A stretch of 64,000 bases of DNA, from assembly GCF_001187845.1 (NCBI RefSeq), contig NZ_CP012160.1, forward strand, positions 2,912,501-2,976,500, in the 5' to 3' direction. Below the pieces are notes generated by a model, which saw only the letters and a program-made list of their open reading frames with translations, searched no databases and was not told the origin of the DNA. The translations under genes and the position numbers were made by a program. The stretch is from Octadecabacter temperatus. Lineage in GTDB: Bacteria; Pseudomonadota; Alphaproteobacteria; Rhodobacterales; Rhodobacteraceae. Of the stretch, positions 44,954 through 54,095 are shown in pieces (positions within the stretch are counted from its first letter, which is position 1; each line of letters starts with the position of its first letter).

Positions 44954-45837
44954 TTGCGGGACCGGAACATGGAATACGTATAAAGGCCCAATGCGGCCCA
45001 GATCATTGGGAACGCAATTGCGCGTGCATGCCCAAAAGGTTCTTTGAATACGAAAAGCGCGACGAGCATGATCATCGTGGGCGCAATGTATTGCATGATC
45101 CCGATCGTCGTTAGCCGTAGCCCCTTTGCGCCATTCGCATAGAGCATCAATGGAACCGCAGTCACAATTCCGCACCCCATAAGCAGCCACATATCAACCG
45201 ATACAGGTACGAAATGTCCGCCCCCGTTTATCCAAAGCCAGATCAGATACCCGACGGCAAACGGTGTCAGGATCAACACTTCCAACAAGAACCCTTGGTT
45301 CGGGCCAATCGGTAGCGAACGTTTGAAATAGGCGTAGAAGCCCCATGTTGTTGTTAGGGCCAGCGCCGGCCACGGTAGACTTCCGTTTTCATAGGCCAAG
45401 ACCGCCACCGCTGACGTTGCGATCGCCACCGCGACCCACTGAAGGCGCTTTAGGCGCTCACCCAACAGCACAGACCCAAGGAACACTGAGAACAATGGGT
45501 TGATGTAATACCCCAATGCCGCATCCAATGTGCGGTCCACCGAGATCGCCCAGACGTAAACTCCCCAGTTTACTGAAACCAATGCAGCAGTCAGACAACC
45601 CATCGCAAGACTGCGCGGGTCTTTCAAAATGCGCCCGATATCACTGGTTCGCCCCAGCAGAAACAAAACCAGCCCTGCAACAGGGACCGACCAAAGTATG
45701 CGGTGCGCCACGACTTCAACGGCCGGAACATGCGCCAGCCATTTCATGTAAAGTGGTAGAAACCCCCAAAGCAAATAGGCGGAAAACGCAAAGCCAAAGC
45801 CGCGTAAAGTGTCTTCATTTTGAGAGGGTTTAGCCAT
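44950..45837 (-). CDS. rarD: RarD-type EamA transporter
   Basis: 295 residues with ten hydrophobic segments in two EamA halves. The opening GFAFSAYLLWGFLPLYMKWL and WAISVDRTLDAALGYYINPL are typical of RarD ('chloramphenicol-sensitive protein'), a DMT-superfamily permease of uncertain substrate. It is first in a two-gene unit with the pseudouridine synthase. Confidence 0.93.
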   Translation of the reverse strand: MAKPSQNEDTLRGFGFAFSAYLLWGFLPLYMKWLAHVPAVEVVAHRILWSVPVAGLVLFLLGRTSDIGRILKDPRSLAMGCLTAALVSVNWGVYVWAISVDRTLDAALGYYINPLFSVFLGSVLLGERLKRLQWVAVAIATSAVAVLAYENGSLPWPALALTTTWGFYAYFKRSLPIGPNQGFLLEVLILTPFAVGYLIWLWINGGGHFVPVSVDMWLLMGCGIVTAVPLMLYANGAKGLRLTTIGIMQYIAPTMIMLVALFVFKEPFGHARAIAFPMIWAALGLYTYSMFRSRK

Positions 45838-45907
45838 ACGTGCATCAGCACGATTTACGCACCCCGGGTCAAGGCCTGTGCCGCCCCGGGGCTATCGTAT
45901 TTTGTGA

Positions 45908-48346
45908 TTAGACTTTAACGCGCGCTGATGTTGGGTCGTACATTGGCTTGAGCGAGGCCTCTGCCTTCACCTTCACACCCATCACATCGATCTCGTAAGT
46001 TGAGGCCAGAACATCCACAGGTTTCTCACCTTTGCACGGCACATAGCCAAGGCCCATCGCACCACCCAAGGAGTGACCATAAGCGCCAGACGTCAAAAAC
46101 CCGACTTGTTCTCCGTCCCGCAAGATCGGTTCGTTGTGATACAAAAGCGGCTCGGCATCAATCAGCTTAAACTGCACCATCCGCATGTTTAGACCCTGTT
46201 CTTGCTTCTCCAGCACCGCCTCGCGCCCGATGAAACTCGGTTTGTCCTTTTTCACCGCAAATCCAAGACCCGCCTCCATCACATGATCTTCACATGTTAT
46301 GTCGTGCCCAAAATGGCGGAACCCCTTTTCGATGCGGCAGGTGTCCATCATGTGCATGCCGCACAATTTCAGGTCCATATCCTGACCCGCATCATGCAGC
46401 GTTTCAAACACGTGGCCCGCTTGATCGGCAGACACGTAGACTTCCCAGCCAAGCTCACCGACGTAAGTCACGCGATGCACACGGGCCATGCCCATGCCGA
46501 TCTCAACTTCTTGCGCTGTACCAAACGGGTTCACATCATTGCTGAAATCCGCTGGTGAAACAGCCTGCAGCAATTTGCGGCTATTTGGCCCCATGACAGC
46601 CAATACACCCTCGCCCGCAGTCACGTCTGTGATGACCACGTTGAAATCGCCGACGTTGCGCTCCATCCAAACTTGATCGGCCAATCGCGTCGCCGCGGGC
46701 GTGACCACAAGATACGCAGTTTCAGACAGGCGGGTGACGGTCACATCCGCCTCAATACCTGCGCGATCATTTAAAAACTGCGTGTAGACAATCTTGCCAA
46801 TCGGAACGGAATAATCACCGCCACCCACATAGTTCATGAACGCTTCGGCATCGCGTCCTTCGACCCTAATCTTGCCGAAAGATGACATATCATACATGCC
46901 CACGTTTTCGCGCACGGCCTTATGTTCGGCGGCAACGTTGTCGAAGAAGTTCTGTCGCTGCCATGAATATTCATACTCCGGCGTTTGTCCGTCATTCGCG
47001 AACCAGTTGGCACGTTCCCAACCAGAAAGCTCACCCATCACCGCGCCATTTTGCAACAAATGTGAATGGAACGGCGTGCGGCGAATACCGCGTGCTGTGG
47101 CCTTTTGGCGGTAAGGGAAATGGTCCGCATAAAGCAGACCAAGCGTCTCTTTCGAACGTTCCATTAGGAACGTCTTATTCCCCATGAACGGCTGCATACG
47201 GCTGATATCGACATCGCCCAAATCAAACGGTTTCGCGCCGTCATCCATCCACTGCGCCAGCGCCATGCCAGCACCACCCGCGGACTGAATACCGATCGAG
47301 TTAAAGCCCGCCGCGACCCAAACATTGTCCATCTCTGGCGCGAGACCAAGGTGATACGCATCATCCGGCGTAAAGGATTCAGGTCCATTAAAGAACGTGT
47401 GAATCCCCGCATCCGCGAGCATCGGCAGCCGTTCGACAGCAGCCTCAAGGATTGGCTCGAAATGGTCGAAATCCTCAGGCAGCTGATCAAATTCAAAATC
47501 ATTGGGGATCGGCCCCCAAGGTTTCGAAACAGGCTCAAACGCACCCAAAAGCATCTTTCCGGCGTCTTCTTTGTAATAGGCGCATTCATCCGGCACGCGC
47601 AGAACGGGCATCTGAGTTAGACCCTGAATTGCCTCAGTGACGATGTAGAAATGCTCGCAGGCTTGAAGTGGTACGTTCGTGCCAAGCATCTGACCGACTT
47701 CGCGGCCCCACATGCCGGCACAGTTGACGACGTGCTCACACTCAATCGTGCCTTGGCCGTTTTCGTCTTCCCAGTTCACGCCCGTGATGCGGCGACCATC
47801 GCGCACAACACCAGTTGCCTTAACACGCTCTTTCACAACCGCACCGCGCTGCCGTGCACCCTTGGCCAATGCCAGTGCGATATTGGCTGGGTCGCCTTGC
47901 CCGTCCAGCGGCAGATAGACGCCACCAACGACACCATCGATATTCAAATGCTCGTATTTCGCCTTCACCTCATTTGGTGAAATCTCTTCGACAACGACAC
48001 CGAAAGACCGCGCCATCGATGCTTGACGGTAAATCTCTTCCTTGCGCTCATCCGTCAGCGCAACGGTGATCGACCCGCAGCGTTTAAAACCCGTCGCGAC
48101 ACCAGTTTCAGTCTCTAAGTCACCGTAAAGTTCTTGGCTGTACTTCGCGAGTTTGGTCATATTCTGCGTCGCTCGAAGCTGCGCAATAAGACCGGCCGCA
48201 TGCCATGTTGTGCCAGATGTCAGCTGTTTGCGCTCCAACAACACGACGTCTTTCCAACCCAGTTTCGTCAAATGGTAAGCCACCGAACAGCCGATGACCC
48301 CGCCACCAATAATAACAACGCGCGCTTTGTTTGGAAGATCAGCCAT
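45908..48346 (-). CDS. Dimethylglycine/sarcosine dehydrogenase-like FAD oxidoreductase with GcvT domain (copy 2)
   Basis: 812 residues. FAD-binding DAO domain at the N-terminus (ARVVIIGGGVIGCSVAYHLT) with GTTWHAAGLIAQLR around the covalent-flavin region, a linker domain, then a glycine-cleavage T-like tetrahydrofolate domain (about 430-800, including GEGVLAVMGPNSRKLL and RVHRVTYVGELGWEVYV). Enzymes of this architecture remove a methyl group from dimethylglycine or sarcosine and pass it to THF as 5,10-methylene-THF. It is last in the betaine operon, 12 bases after BHMT. ATG 48346 has AAAGGAG upstream. Distinct from the paralogue at 49234-51684, so the two may act on successive substrates. Confidence 0.9.
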   Translation of the reverse strand: MADLPNKARVVIIGGGVIGCSVAYHLTKLGWKDVVLLERKQLTSGTTWHAAGLIAQLRATQNMTKLAKYSQELYGDLETETGVATGFKRCGSITVALTDERKEEIYRQASMARSFGVVVEEISPNEVKAKYEHLNIDGVVGGVYLPLDGQGDPANIALALAKGARQRGAVVKERVKATGVVRDGRRITGVNWEDENGQGTIECEHVVNCAGMWGREVGQMLGTNVPLQACEHFYIVTEAIQGLTQMPVLRVPDECAYYKEDAGKMLLGAFEPVSKPWGPIPNDFEFDQLPEDFDHFEPILEAAVERLPMLADAGIHTFFNGPESFTPDDAYHLGLAPEMDNVWVAAGFNSIGIQSAGGAGMALAQWMDDGAKPFDLGDVDISRMQPFMGNKTFLMERSKETLGLLYADHFPYRQKATARGIRRTPFHSHLLQNGAVMGELSGWERANWFANDGQTPEYEYSWQRQNFFDNVAAEHKAVRENVGMYDMSSFGKIRVEGRDAEAFMNYVGGGDYSVPIGKIVYTQFLNDRAGIEADVTVTRLSETAYLVVTPAATRLADQVWMERNVGDFNVVITDVTAGEGVLAVMGPNSRKLLQAVSPADFSNDVNPFGTAQEVEIGMGMARVHRVTYVGELGWEVYVSADQAGHVFETLHDAGQDMDLKLCGMHMMDTCRIEKGFRHFGHDITCEDHVMEAGLGFAVKKDKPSFIGREAVLEKQEQGLNMRMVQFKLIDAEPLLYHNEPILRDGEQVGFLTSGAYGHSLGGAMGLGYVPCKGEKPVDVLASTYEIDVMGVKVKAEASLKPMYDPTSARVKV

Positions 48347-48358
48347 CAAACGGCTCCT

Positions 48359-49237
48359 TTAAACGATCTCGTGTCCGGCTGCCCTTAGGCGGCTGGCAAC
48401 TTCGGAAATATGCTTGGGGCTGACTTCGCAACAACCGCCGATGATGGTCGCGCCCTGCTCGACCCATGTCATCGCGTGGTCTGCATAAAGTTCGGGTGTA
48501 AAATCACGACGTTTGGACAGGGCATCCACGGTTGGCTTGTCGCTAAGAAAGCCCTCGGTGATCATCTCAAAACCATTGGCATACGCGCCGTATGGCTTTC
48601 CTGACGCCGCCAAAACCTCCAGCGCGGCCGGAATTGCTTCGGGTGCGGAACAGTTTACCAAAATGGCCTCGGCTCCATCACACTCAGCGATTGCATCTGC
48701 CAATGGTTCACCGGATCGCAATAGCGTTCCGTCACTGTCATTGACAGAAAACGCGATCCATACCGGCTTGCCTGACTGCAGCGCTGCTTCAAGGTTTGCT
48801 TTCGCACTCGCAATAGAAACCACCGTTTCACAGATGATGAAATCTACATGCGGCGCAAGCAAGGAAACAACTTCATCATACTTGCGAACGGCCTCATCAT
48901 GGGGTGGCACCACGTCGGCACGATAGCTCGCACCCAGCGGCCCGATAGATCCCGCAATTCGCTTAGCACCACTTTGCTTGGCTTCTTGAACGGCCTTCCC
49001 GTGAAGATCAGCAAACTTATCCTCTAACCCTGTGCCCTCAAGACGATCACGATGAATGGCATAGCTATTGGTCGTCGCGATCGTCGCACCTGCGGCACAA
49101 AAATCGCGATGGACCTCTTCGACCAAACCGGGATGATCAATCATGATCTGCGTCGACCAAAGCGGCGTTGGTCGGTCCCCTGCGCGATGCACAAGTTCTT
49201 GGCCCATACCGCCATCAAGAAGCGTTATCTTCGTCAT
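48359..49237 (-). CDS. Betaine-homocysteine S-methyltransferase-like protein
   Basis: 292 residues. Homocysteine S-methyltransferase barrel: LLDGGMGQEL at the start, EAILVNCSAPEAIP providing the first zinc cysteine, and TIIGGCCEVSPKHI the last two. Two methyl donors are possible for the family (betaine or S-methylmethionine); flanking by two dimethylglycine-dehydrogenase-like genes makes glycine betaine the best choice, giving methionine plus dimethylglycine. Overlaps the upstream oxidoreductase by 4 bases (ATGA). Confidence 0.9.
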   Translation of the reverse strand: MTKITLLDGGMGQELVHRAGDRPTPLWSTQIMIDHPGLVEEVHRDFCAAGATIATTNSYAIHRDRLEGTGLEDKFADLHGKAVQEAKQSGAKRIAGSIGPLGASYRADVVPPHDEAVRKYDEVVSLLAPHVDFIICETVVSIASAKANLEAALQSGKPVWIAFSVNDSDGTLLRSGEPLADAIAECDGAEAILVNCSAPEAIPAALEVLAASGKPYGAYANGFEMITEGFLSDKPTVDALSKRRDFTPELYADHAMTWVEQGATIIGGCCEVSPKHISEVASRLRAAGHEIV

Positions 49238-51684
49238 GCGCGGATCCGTTCATTCTTAGGATCAAACATCGGTTCGTCTTCTTGAACGATAGCTTTCTGG
49301 CGCTTGCCATAGACATCGATCTCAAGCTCGGTTCCGACTGCCAACACGTCAGCCCGCACCATGCCCAGCGCGACACATTTTCCGGTACGGTATCCCATCC
49401 CACAGGACGTGACCTCACCGACGATTTCGCCGTTGTGCCAAACAGGAGCCATGTAAGGCGCATCTGCATCTCCGGCGTCCATGACCATCGTCACAAAACC
49501 CTTCTTGCGGCCCGCTTGTTTCTCAGCAAGCAGCGCGGCTTTCCCGGGGAAGTCAGCGTCTTTGTCAAACTTGATGAACCGATCAAGGCCGCCTTCAAGA
49601 AGCGAGTAATCAGTGGACAGATCACCCTTCCAAGCGCGGTAGCCTTTTTCCAAACGCATGGAATTCAGCGCATACATCCCAAACGGGGTCACACCCGCAC
49701 CCGCCAACGCACCCCAAATCGCAGGCATTGCATCAGGTGCTGCATGAATTTCCCAGCCGAGTTCACCCGCAAAGGACACGCGGATCAAAGCCGCATCTTG
49801 TCCGGCAACTTTGCCGTCCATGCTCACACTCAACCAAGGTTTGCTCAGGTCATGCCCTTCAACCAGTGGCGCAAGAATGTCGCGTGCCTTCGGACCAGTC
49901 ACGAGCAGGCATTCAACCTCGGTTGTGTGATCCGTCACTGAAATTCCCTCAGGCGCTTGGCGTGAGAAAATTTCGAGATCGTGCCATTGCGCGGTCGCAG
50001 CGGTAATCAAACCAACATCCGTGTCTGAATGCACCATCACAGATGTCTCTGTCAGGATACGCCCGCGGCTGTCTGGGAAATACGCAAGCGTCACACGATC
50101 TGGGTTCGGCAGACGGGATGCCGTCAAACCATCAACGAAGTCTTTGGCGCCTTCGCCCTCGACTTTTATACGGCTAAAGCCCGTGATCGGCAGCATGCCG
50201 CAACCGGTCGTAACGGCCTCAACTTCACGCTTAATCGCGACTTCCCACGGGCCATTACGATCCCACGTTTGCGTCGACTCTTCGGACGTGTCTTCACCGG
50301 CCTTGGCGAACCAATTGGCGCGTTCCCAACCGTTATAGGACCCGAACTGCGCGCCTGCATCTTGCAAACGCGAATGCAACGTCGAGTGTTTCTTATCGCG
50401 GCCTGCTGGCCACTCGTGGTGCGGGAAATGCATCGCATATTCGTGGCCATATGTTTCCATCGCAACGGCCAGACAATGGTCGTGGTCTGTATAGTCCGTG
50501 TAGCGGCGTGGATCGACGGACCACATATCCAACTCGGTTTCCCCGTGCATGATCCATTCAGACAGCACCTTACCTGCGCCACCACCTTGGGCGATTCCGA
50601 AGGTGAAAGAATGCCCTTCAAATGCGTTCTTCACGCCAGGCATTGGCCCAATCATTGGCAACCCATCGGGCGCATAGGGGATCGGACCGTTAATGTTGCG
50701 CTCCACGCCACCTTCGCCAAGCAGCGGCACCCGTGCCATCGCATCTTCGATATAATATTCAAGCCGCTCAAGGTCGTCAGGGTAAAGCTGGAAGCTGAAA
50801 TCTTCCGGCATAGGATCATCAGGCGTAACCCAATGCGCCTTGCAGTTCCGCTCGTAAGGACCAAGGTTCAGCCCGTTCTTATCCTGCCGCAGGTAATAGG
50901 AAATATCGACATCCCGCAAAAGCGGCAGCTTATGGCCTTTCTCTTTGGTCCATGCTTCCAGTTCCGGCAACTGACCCGTCAGGAAGTATTGGTGGCTCAT
51001 CACGACCATCGGCACCGTACGTCCACCAAATGGTTTGAACATCTCACCAACGCGCTGCGCGTAATAGCCGGCACAGTTGACGACAAACTCCGCGCGGATC
51101 TCACCCTTGTCGGTCTTTACGATCCATTCATCACCGTCCCGATCAATACCAGTCACAGGGCAGAAACGCTCAATATGGGCCCCTGCTTCGCGCGCACCTT
51201 TTGCCAAGGCTTGCGTCAGCTGCGCAGGGTCAATGTCACCGTCCAACGGATCATGCATGCCGCCCGCAAGGTCGTGGGTTTCAAGAAACGGATGAAGCGC
51301 TTTCATCTCGTCGTTGGTCATGATCGGCATTTCAAGACCTTGATAAAGAGCCTGACCAGCAACCTTTTCGAACTCCTGCATCCGTTCCTTGGAATGCGCC
51401 AAACGCAACGATCCGGTGACATGGTAGTTCATCGGATAATCGACCAACTCACCTAGCCCGCGGTACAGCTCAAGCCCGTAGCGTTGCATGTTCATCACCG
51501 CCCAATTGGCCGCAAAGTTCGGGCAGTTACCTGCCGCATGCCACGTAGAACCCGCTGTCAGTTCATTCTTCTCGAGCAACACACAATCTGTCCAACCCGC
51601 ACGTGCAAGGTGAAACAGTGTCGATGTGCCGATTACGCCGCCACCAATGATGACCACTCGGGCTGTAGTTGGAAAATCTGCCAT
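49234..51684 (-). CDS. Dimethylglycine dehydrogenase-like FAD oxidoreductase with GcvT domain (copy 1)
   Basis: 816 residues with the same order of domains as its neighbour: FAD-binding DAO (ARVVIIGGGVIGTSTLFHLA, GSTWHAAGNCPNFAANWAVM), linker, then GcvT-like folate domain (about 430-810; VECLLVTGPKARDILAPLV, IRVSFAGELGWEIHAAPDAM). By family knowledge it oxidatively demethylates dimethylglycine or sarcosine. It precedes BHMT with a 4-base overlap and follows the GFA gene by 2 bases. The divergence from the second copy in the N-terminal HAAG region suggests a different substrate. Confidence 0.9.
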   Translation of the reverse strand: MADFPTTARVVIIGGGVIGTSTLFHLARAGWTDCVLLEKNELTAGSTWHAAGNCPNFAANWAVMNMQRYGLELYRGLGELVDYPMNYHVTGSLRLAHSKERMQEFEKVAGQALYQGLEMPIMTNDEMKALHPFLETHDLAGGMHDPLDGDIDPAQLTQALAKGAREAGAHIERFCPVTGIDRDGDEWIVKTDKGEIRAEFVVNCAGYYAQRVGEMFKPFGGRTVPMVVMSHQYFLTGQLPELEAWTKEKGHKLPLLRDVDISYYLRQDKNGLNLGPYERNCKAHWVTPDDPMPEDFSFQLYPDDLERLEYYIEDAMARVPLLGEGGVERNINGPIPYAPDGLPMIGPMPGVKNAFEGHSFTFGIAQGGGAGKVLSEWIMHGETELDMWSVDPRRYTDYTDHDHCLAVAMETYGHEYAMHFPHHEWPAGRDKKHSTLHSRLQDAGAQFGSYNGWERANWFAKAGEDTSEESTQTWDRNGPWEVAIKREVEAVTTGCGMLPITGFSRIKVEGEGAKDFVDGLTASRLPNPDRVTLAYFPDSRGRILTETSVMVHSDTDVGLITAATAQWHDLEIFSRQAPEGISVTDHTTEVECLLVTGPKARDILAPLVEGHDLSKPWLSVSMDGKVAGQDAALIRVSFAGELGWEIHAAPDAMPAIWGALAGAGVTPFGMYALNSMRLEKGYRAWKGDLSTDYSLLEGGLDRFIKFDKDADFPGKAALLAEKQAGRKKGFVTMVMDAGDADAPYMAPVWHNGEIVGEVTSCGMGYRTGKCVALGMVRADVLAVGTELEIDVYGKRQKAIVQEDEPMFDPKNERIRA

Positions 51685-51686
51685 TG

Positions 51687-52061
51687 TTAGTGCTCCCTGT
51701 GCGGCACGTCGTCCGCGATGTCGTAATAATCGCCTTTGTCAGCAACAAAGATGTGTTTCTGCAGTTTCAGCCCGGTCGGGCCGTCAATCACGCCGAGCGA
51801 AAAGCTCATGGCGTCTTCGTCATGTGCTTTCCAAAACAAAAAGCAGCCGCACGTCGGGCAAAACCCGCGTTTGGCCGTTGCGCTGGCTTCAAACCAACGC
51901 ACTTCGCCTTCAATGGTGAAATTCTCAACTTGCGAATAACCTGATGCCCAATGGTGGCCTGACTGTTTGCGACATTGCCCACAGTGACAGGCGGAAACGC
52001 TTTGGCCGCCGTCTTTGACGGTGAATGAAACGGCACCGCAGTTGCAGCTTCCTTTTAGCAT
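51687..52061 (-). CDS. GFA-fold (glutathione-dependent formaldehyde-activating-like) zinc protein
   Basis: 124 residues. The zinc-binding pattern is intact: GSCNCGAVSF, SACHCGQCRKQSG and GFCPTCGCFLFW. The founding member was proposed to speed the reaction of formaldehyde with glutathione; that role is disputed and many members are uncharacterised. In this operon, formaldehyde leaking from N-demethylation would be a logical substrate. ATG 52061 has AAGGAG eight bases upstream and sits one base past the lysE stop; a GTG three codons earlier is less likely. Confidence 0.88.
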   Translation of the reverse strand: MLKGSCNCGAVSFTVKDGGQSVSACHCGQCRKQSGHHWASGYSQVENFTIEGEVRWFEASATAKRGFCPTCGCFLFWKAHDEDAMSFSLGVIDGPTGLKLQKHIFVADKGDYYDIADDVPHREH

Positions 52062-52062
52062 G

Positions 52063-52683
52063 TCATGCACTCCTTACAGGCTGGGACGTGCCGAGCAGCA
52101 CGCCGTAAACGATGAAACACACCGCCATCACGCGGCGAAACCAAACGTTGAAAACAGCCCCCATCGCCGCACGCCCTAAGCCTGCGCCGAGTGCGGTGTA
52201 GGTTAGATAACTACAGGCCGTCAGCGTCAGAGCCGTTGGAACAATGGCCCACATCTGCGCATCAATCGGCACGTTAGGTTGAACAAACTGACTGAACGCC
52301 GCGAGGTATCCAGCAACGCTTTTAGGATTGATCACCGCAATCGCCAGTGCACGCCAATAGATACTGCCTGCCTGAACATCCTTCTCAACGACAGGGCGCG
52401 TGGCCGTGATCCAGCCACGTACCCCTAGATAGATCAAAAAACCTGCCCCGATCAGCTTTGCGACCGAGAACGCAGTTTCAGACGCAGCCAGTAGGGCCGT
52501 CACACCAAATGCGGATAACGCCAAAAACAGCGAGGCTTGCGTCAGGATCGCAGCAACCGCAGGCAAAGATCGCACGAACCCGCGCGTCATTCCGTTTGAA
52601 ATACAATTCACGGCATTCGGCCCAGGCGTCGTGACAAACACCACCCAGAACAATGCGAATATGCTCCAAGCTTCAAACGTCAT
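52063..52683 (-). CDS. LysE/RhtB family exporter
   Basis: 206 residues, six hydrophobic segments, with the family N-terminus FVTTPGPNAVNCISNGMTRG. LysE/RhtB proteins export amino acids and their derivatives. In this operon it may release excess amino-acid products or methylated glycines; direction and substrate are inference. ATG 52683 starts one base after the stop of the regulator gene. Confidence 0.9.
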   Translation of the reverse strand: MTFEAWSIFALFWVVFVTTPGPNAVNCISNGMTRGFVRSLPAVAAILTQASLFLALSAFGVTALLAASETAFSVAKLIGAGFLIYLGVRGWITATRPVVEKDVQAGSIYWRALAIAVINPKSVAGYLAAFSQFVQPNVPIDAQMWAIVPTALTLTACSYLTYTALGAGLGRAAMGAVFNVWFRRVMAVCFIVYGVLLGTSQPVRSA

Positions 52684-52684
52684 A

Positions 52685-53254
52685 TCAATACACCGGAGGC
52701 GCGATAACCCAGATCGCAATACATGGCTGAGAGTGGGGGTTCATCCAGCGGAATGGTTCGCCCCGAACACGAAAGCTGTCGCCCGCGTTCAGTGAAAAAG
52801 TCTTTCCAGCAATCCAAAGATCAAGTTTGCCCGACACGATATAACCAACCTCTTGCGTTGGTCGCGTCACTGTTTCCGTGATTTCCGCACCCGGTTCGAA
52901 TGTTGAATGCAGCACTTCGAAATCATCCGTCAGGTCTGGCGAAAGCAGTTCTTCCACCAACCCAGCAGAGCGTGATCCAATTGGACGTCGCCCTGTCGCA
53001 CGCACGATCATGCCTTGTTCGTTTTCGGGCGCCTCTGATCGGAACAAGCTAGAAACAGACACATCGAGCGCCTTCGCCAAACCGCGCAGATCGGTAATTG
53101 AAGGCTCCGAAAGACCTCGCTCGACTTGGCTAAGCCAACCGACCGACCGATCCAAAATAAGCCCAAGGTCCGCCAGCGTTAAACCTCGCGCCTTTCGCAA
53201 CGCGCGAATATCAGCGCCGAGCGTGCTGCTTTCTGTTGGCAGGTCGTGAATCAC
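52685..53254 (-). CDS. XRE-family regulator with C-terminal cupin domain
   Basis: 189 residues. N-terminal helix-turn-helix (LGADIRALRKARGLTLADLG, SVGWLSQVERGLSEPSITDL) and a C-terminal cupin (about 110-185, PGAEITETVTRPTQEVGYIV, FSLNAGDSFRVRGEPFRW) that should bind a small ligand. The start is a GTG at 53254 with GAGGAG ten bases upstream. As first gene of the six-gene unit it probably controls its own operon through the palindrome at 53272-53301. Confidence 0.92.
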   Translation of the reverse strand: MIHDLPTESSTLGADIRALRKARGLTLADLGLILDRSVGWLSQVERGLSEPSITDLRGLAKALDVSVSSLFRSEAPENEQGMIVRATGRRPIGSRSAGLVEELLSPDLTDDFEVLHSTFEPGAEITETVTRPTQEVGYIVSGKLDLWIAGKTFSLNAGDSFRVRGEPFRWMNPHSQPCIAIWVIAPPVY

Positions 53255-53271
53255 TGTGAAAAATCTCCTCG

Positions 53272-53301
53272 TTCATGAGAGTCGTGACACGACTTCATGA
53301 A
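53272..53301. promoter_or_regulatory. 30-bp palindrome, probable operator of the betaine/dimethylglycine operon
   Basis: Inner arms AGTCGTG and CACGACT are separated by one base (53280-53294). Outer arms TTCATGA (53272-53278) and TCATGAA (53295-53301) extend the symmetry, with one extra G at 53279. It lies 18 bases upstream of the XRE-cupin start codon, where an autoregulated operator is expected. It could be one long site or two nested ones. Confidence 0.72.
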
Positions 53302-53317
53302 AATTCAAAGGATTTTT

Positions 53318-53779
53318 TCACGCCATTATGCAATCTTTGAAAACTTCCGCCAAAATCGCGACCAACGCATCTGCATCCGCTTGATCAAACGCGTCTGGTT
53401 GATTGCTGTCGATGTCAAAAACACCAAGCAATGCCCCCGCCCCAGTAAATACAGGAATCACCAGCTCGGATCGCGTTGAGCTGGCACAGGCTATGTGCCC
53501 CTCAAATGCGTCGACATCTTCCACCAGTTGCACTTCTCCAGTTCGCGCAGCTGCACCACACACTCCGCGCGAAAATGGAATCTGCAAACATCCATGCCCA
53601 CCCTGATACGGCCCGATTTTGAGCATTTCCGGTCCTGTTACACGGTAAAAACCCGTCCAATCGAAACGATCATCAAAATGGTGAACCTCACAGGCAATCG
53701 TTGCCATGAGTGAAACCACATCACCCTCACCGTCAGTTAGGCTTCGGATGGTCTGTGCGAGTGTTTGGTAATCGGGCAT
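53318..53779 (-). CDS. msrC: Free methionine-(R)-sulfoxide reductase (GAF domain)
   Basis: 153 residues forming a single GAF domain. It reduces free (not protein-bound) methionine-R-sulfoxide. The three conserved cysteines of fRMsr are visible in GHGCLQIPFSRGVCGAAA and FEGHIACASSTRSE. The motif DRFDWTGFYRV at the N-terminal side is typical. It lies 63 bases upstream of the XRE-cupin regulator on the same strand, so it may be co-expressed with methionine formation by BHMT, though the palindrome lies between. Confidence 0.93.
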   Translation of the reverse strand: MPDYQTLAQTIRSLTDGEGDVVSLMATIACEVHHFDDRFDWTGFYRVTGPEMLKIGPYQGGHGCLQIPFSRGVCGAAARTGEVQLVEDVDAFEGHIACASSTRSELVIPVFTGAGALLGVFDIDSNQPDAFDQADADALVAILAEVFKDCIMA

Positions 53780-54095
53780 CGTGACCTCAATAATAAACGG
53801 TAGAAATGGGATGCTTTCGCACCACGAAATCTGGAGCCCTGTGCTGCCAGTGTCGCGAACATCTACACTGCGGCGTTAAGTATGAAAAACCATAAAACCG
53901 CCCTAAAGTTTCCCCACCGTCACCCGAATCCACGGTCAAACAGTTCCCTGTAGCTGCATAGGCTCACCTCGGCGTCACGTGTAACAGCCCCCACCCAGTG
54001 CGGGACGTCGAGGACTATGCGGCTCAATTTTCGTGCGCAAAGCCTTTCCCCCACCTGACATGCTGCTACGGTCTCCTGAAATCAACGGAGGCATC
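53780..54095. other. Intergenic region with no recognised gene
   Basis: 316 bases between divergent msrC and the gamma-glutamyltransferase gene. I see only very short frames (for example a 23-codon frame at 53882 starting MKNHKTALKFPHRH) without a ribosome binding site. No clear riboswitch or terminator was found; promoters for both flanking genes must lie here. Confidence 0.6.

Noticed and set aside
53255..53317. SAM or SAH riboswitch in front of the BHMT operon
   Set aside because: The region is too short and is dominated by the palindrome; no riboswitch core was recognisable.
53882..53953. 23-codon frame as regulatory leader peptide
   Set aside because: No ribosome binding site and no attenuator structure next to it; it is 140 bases from the next gene.
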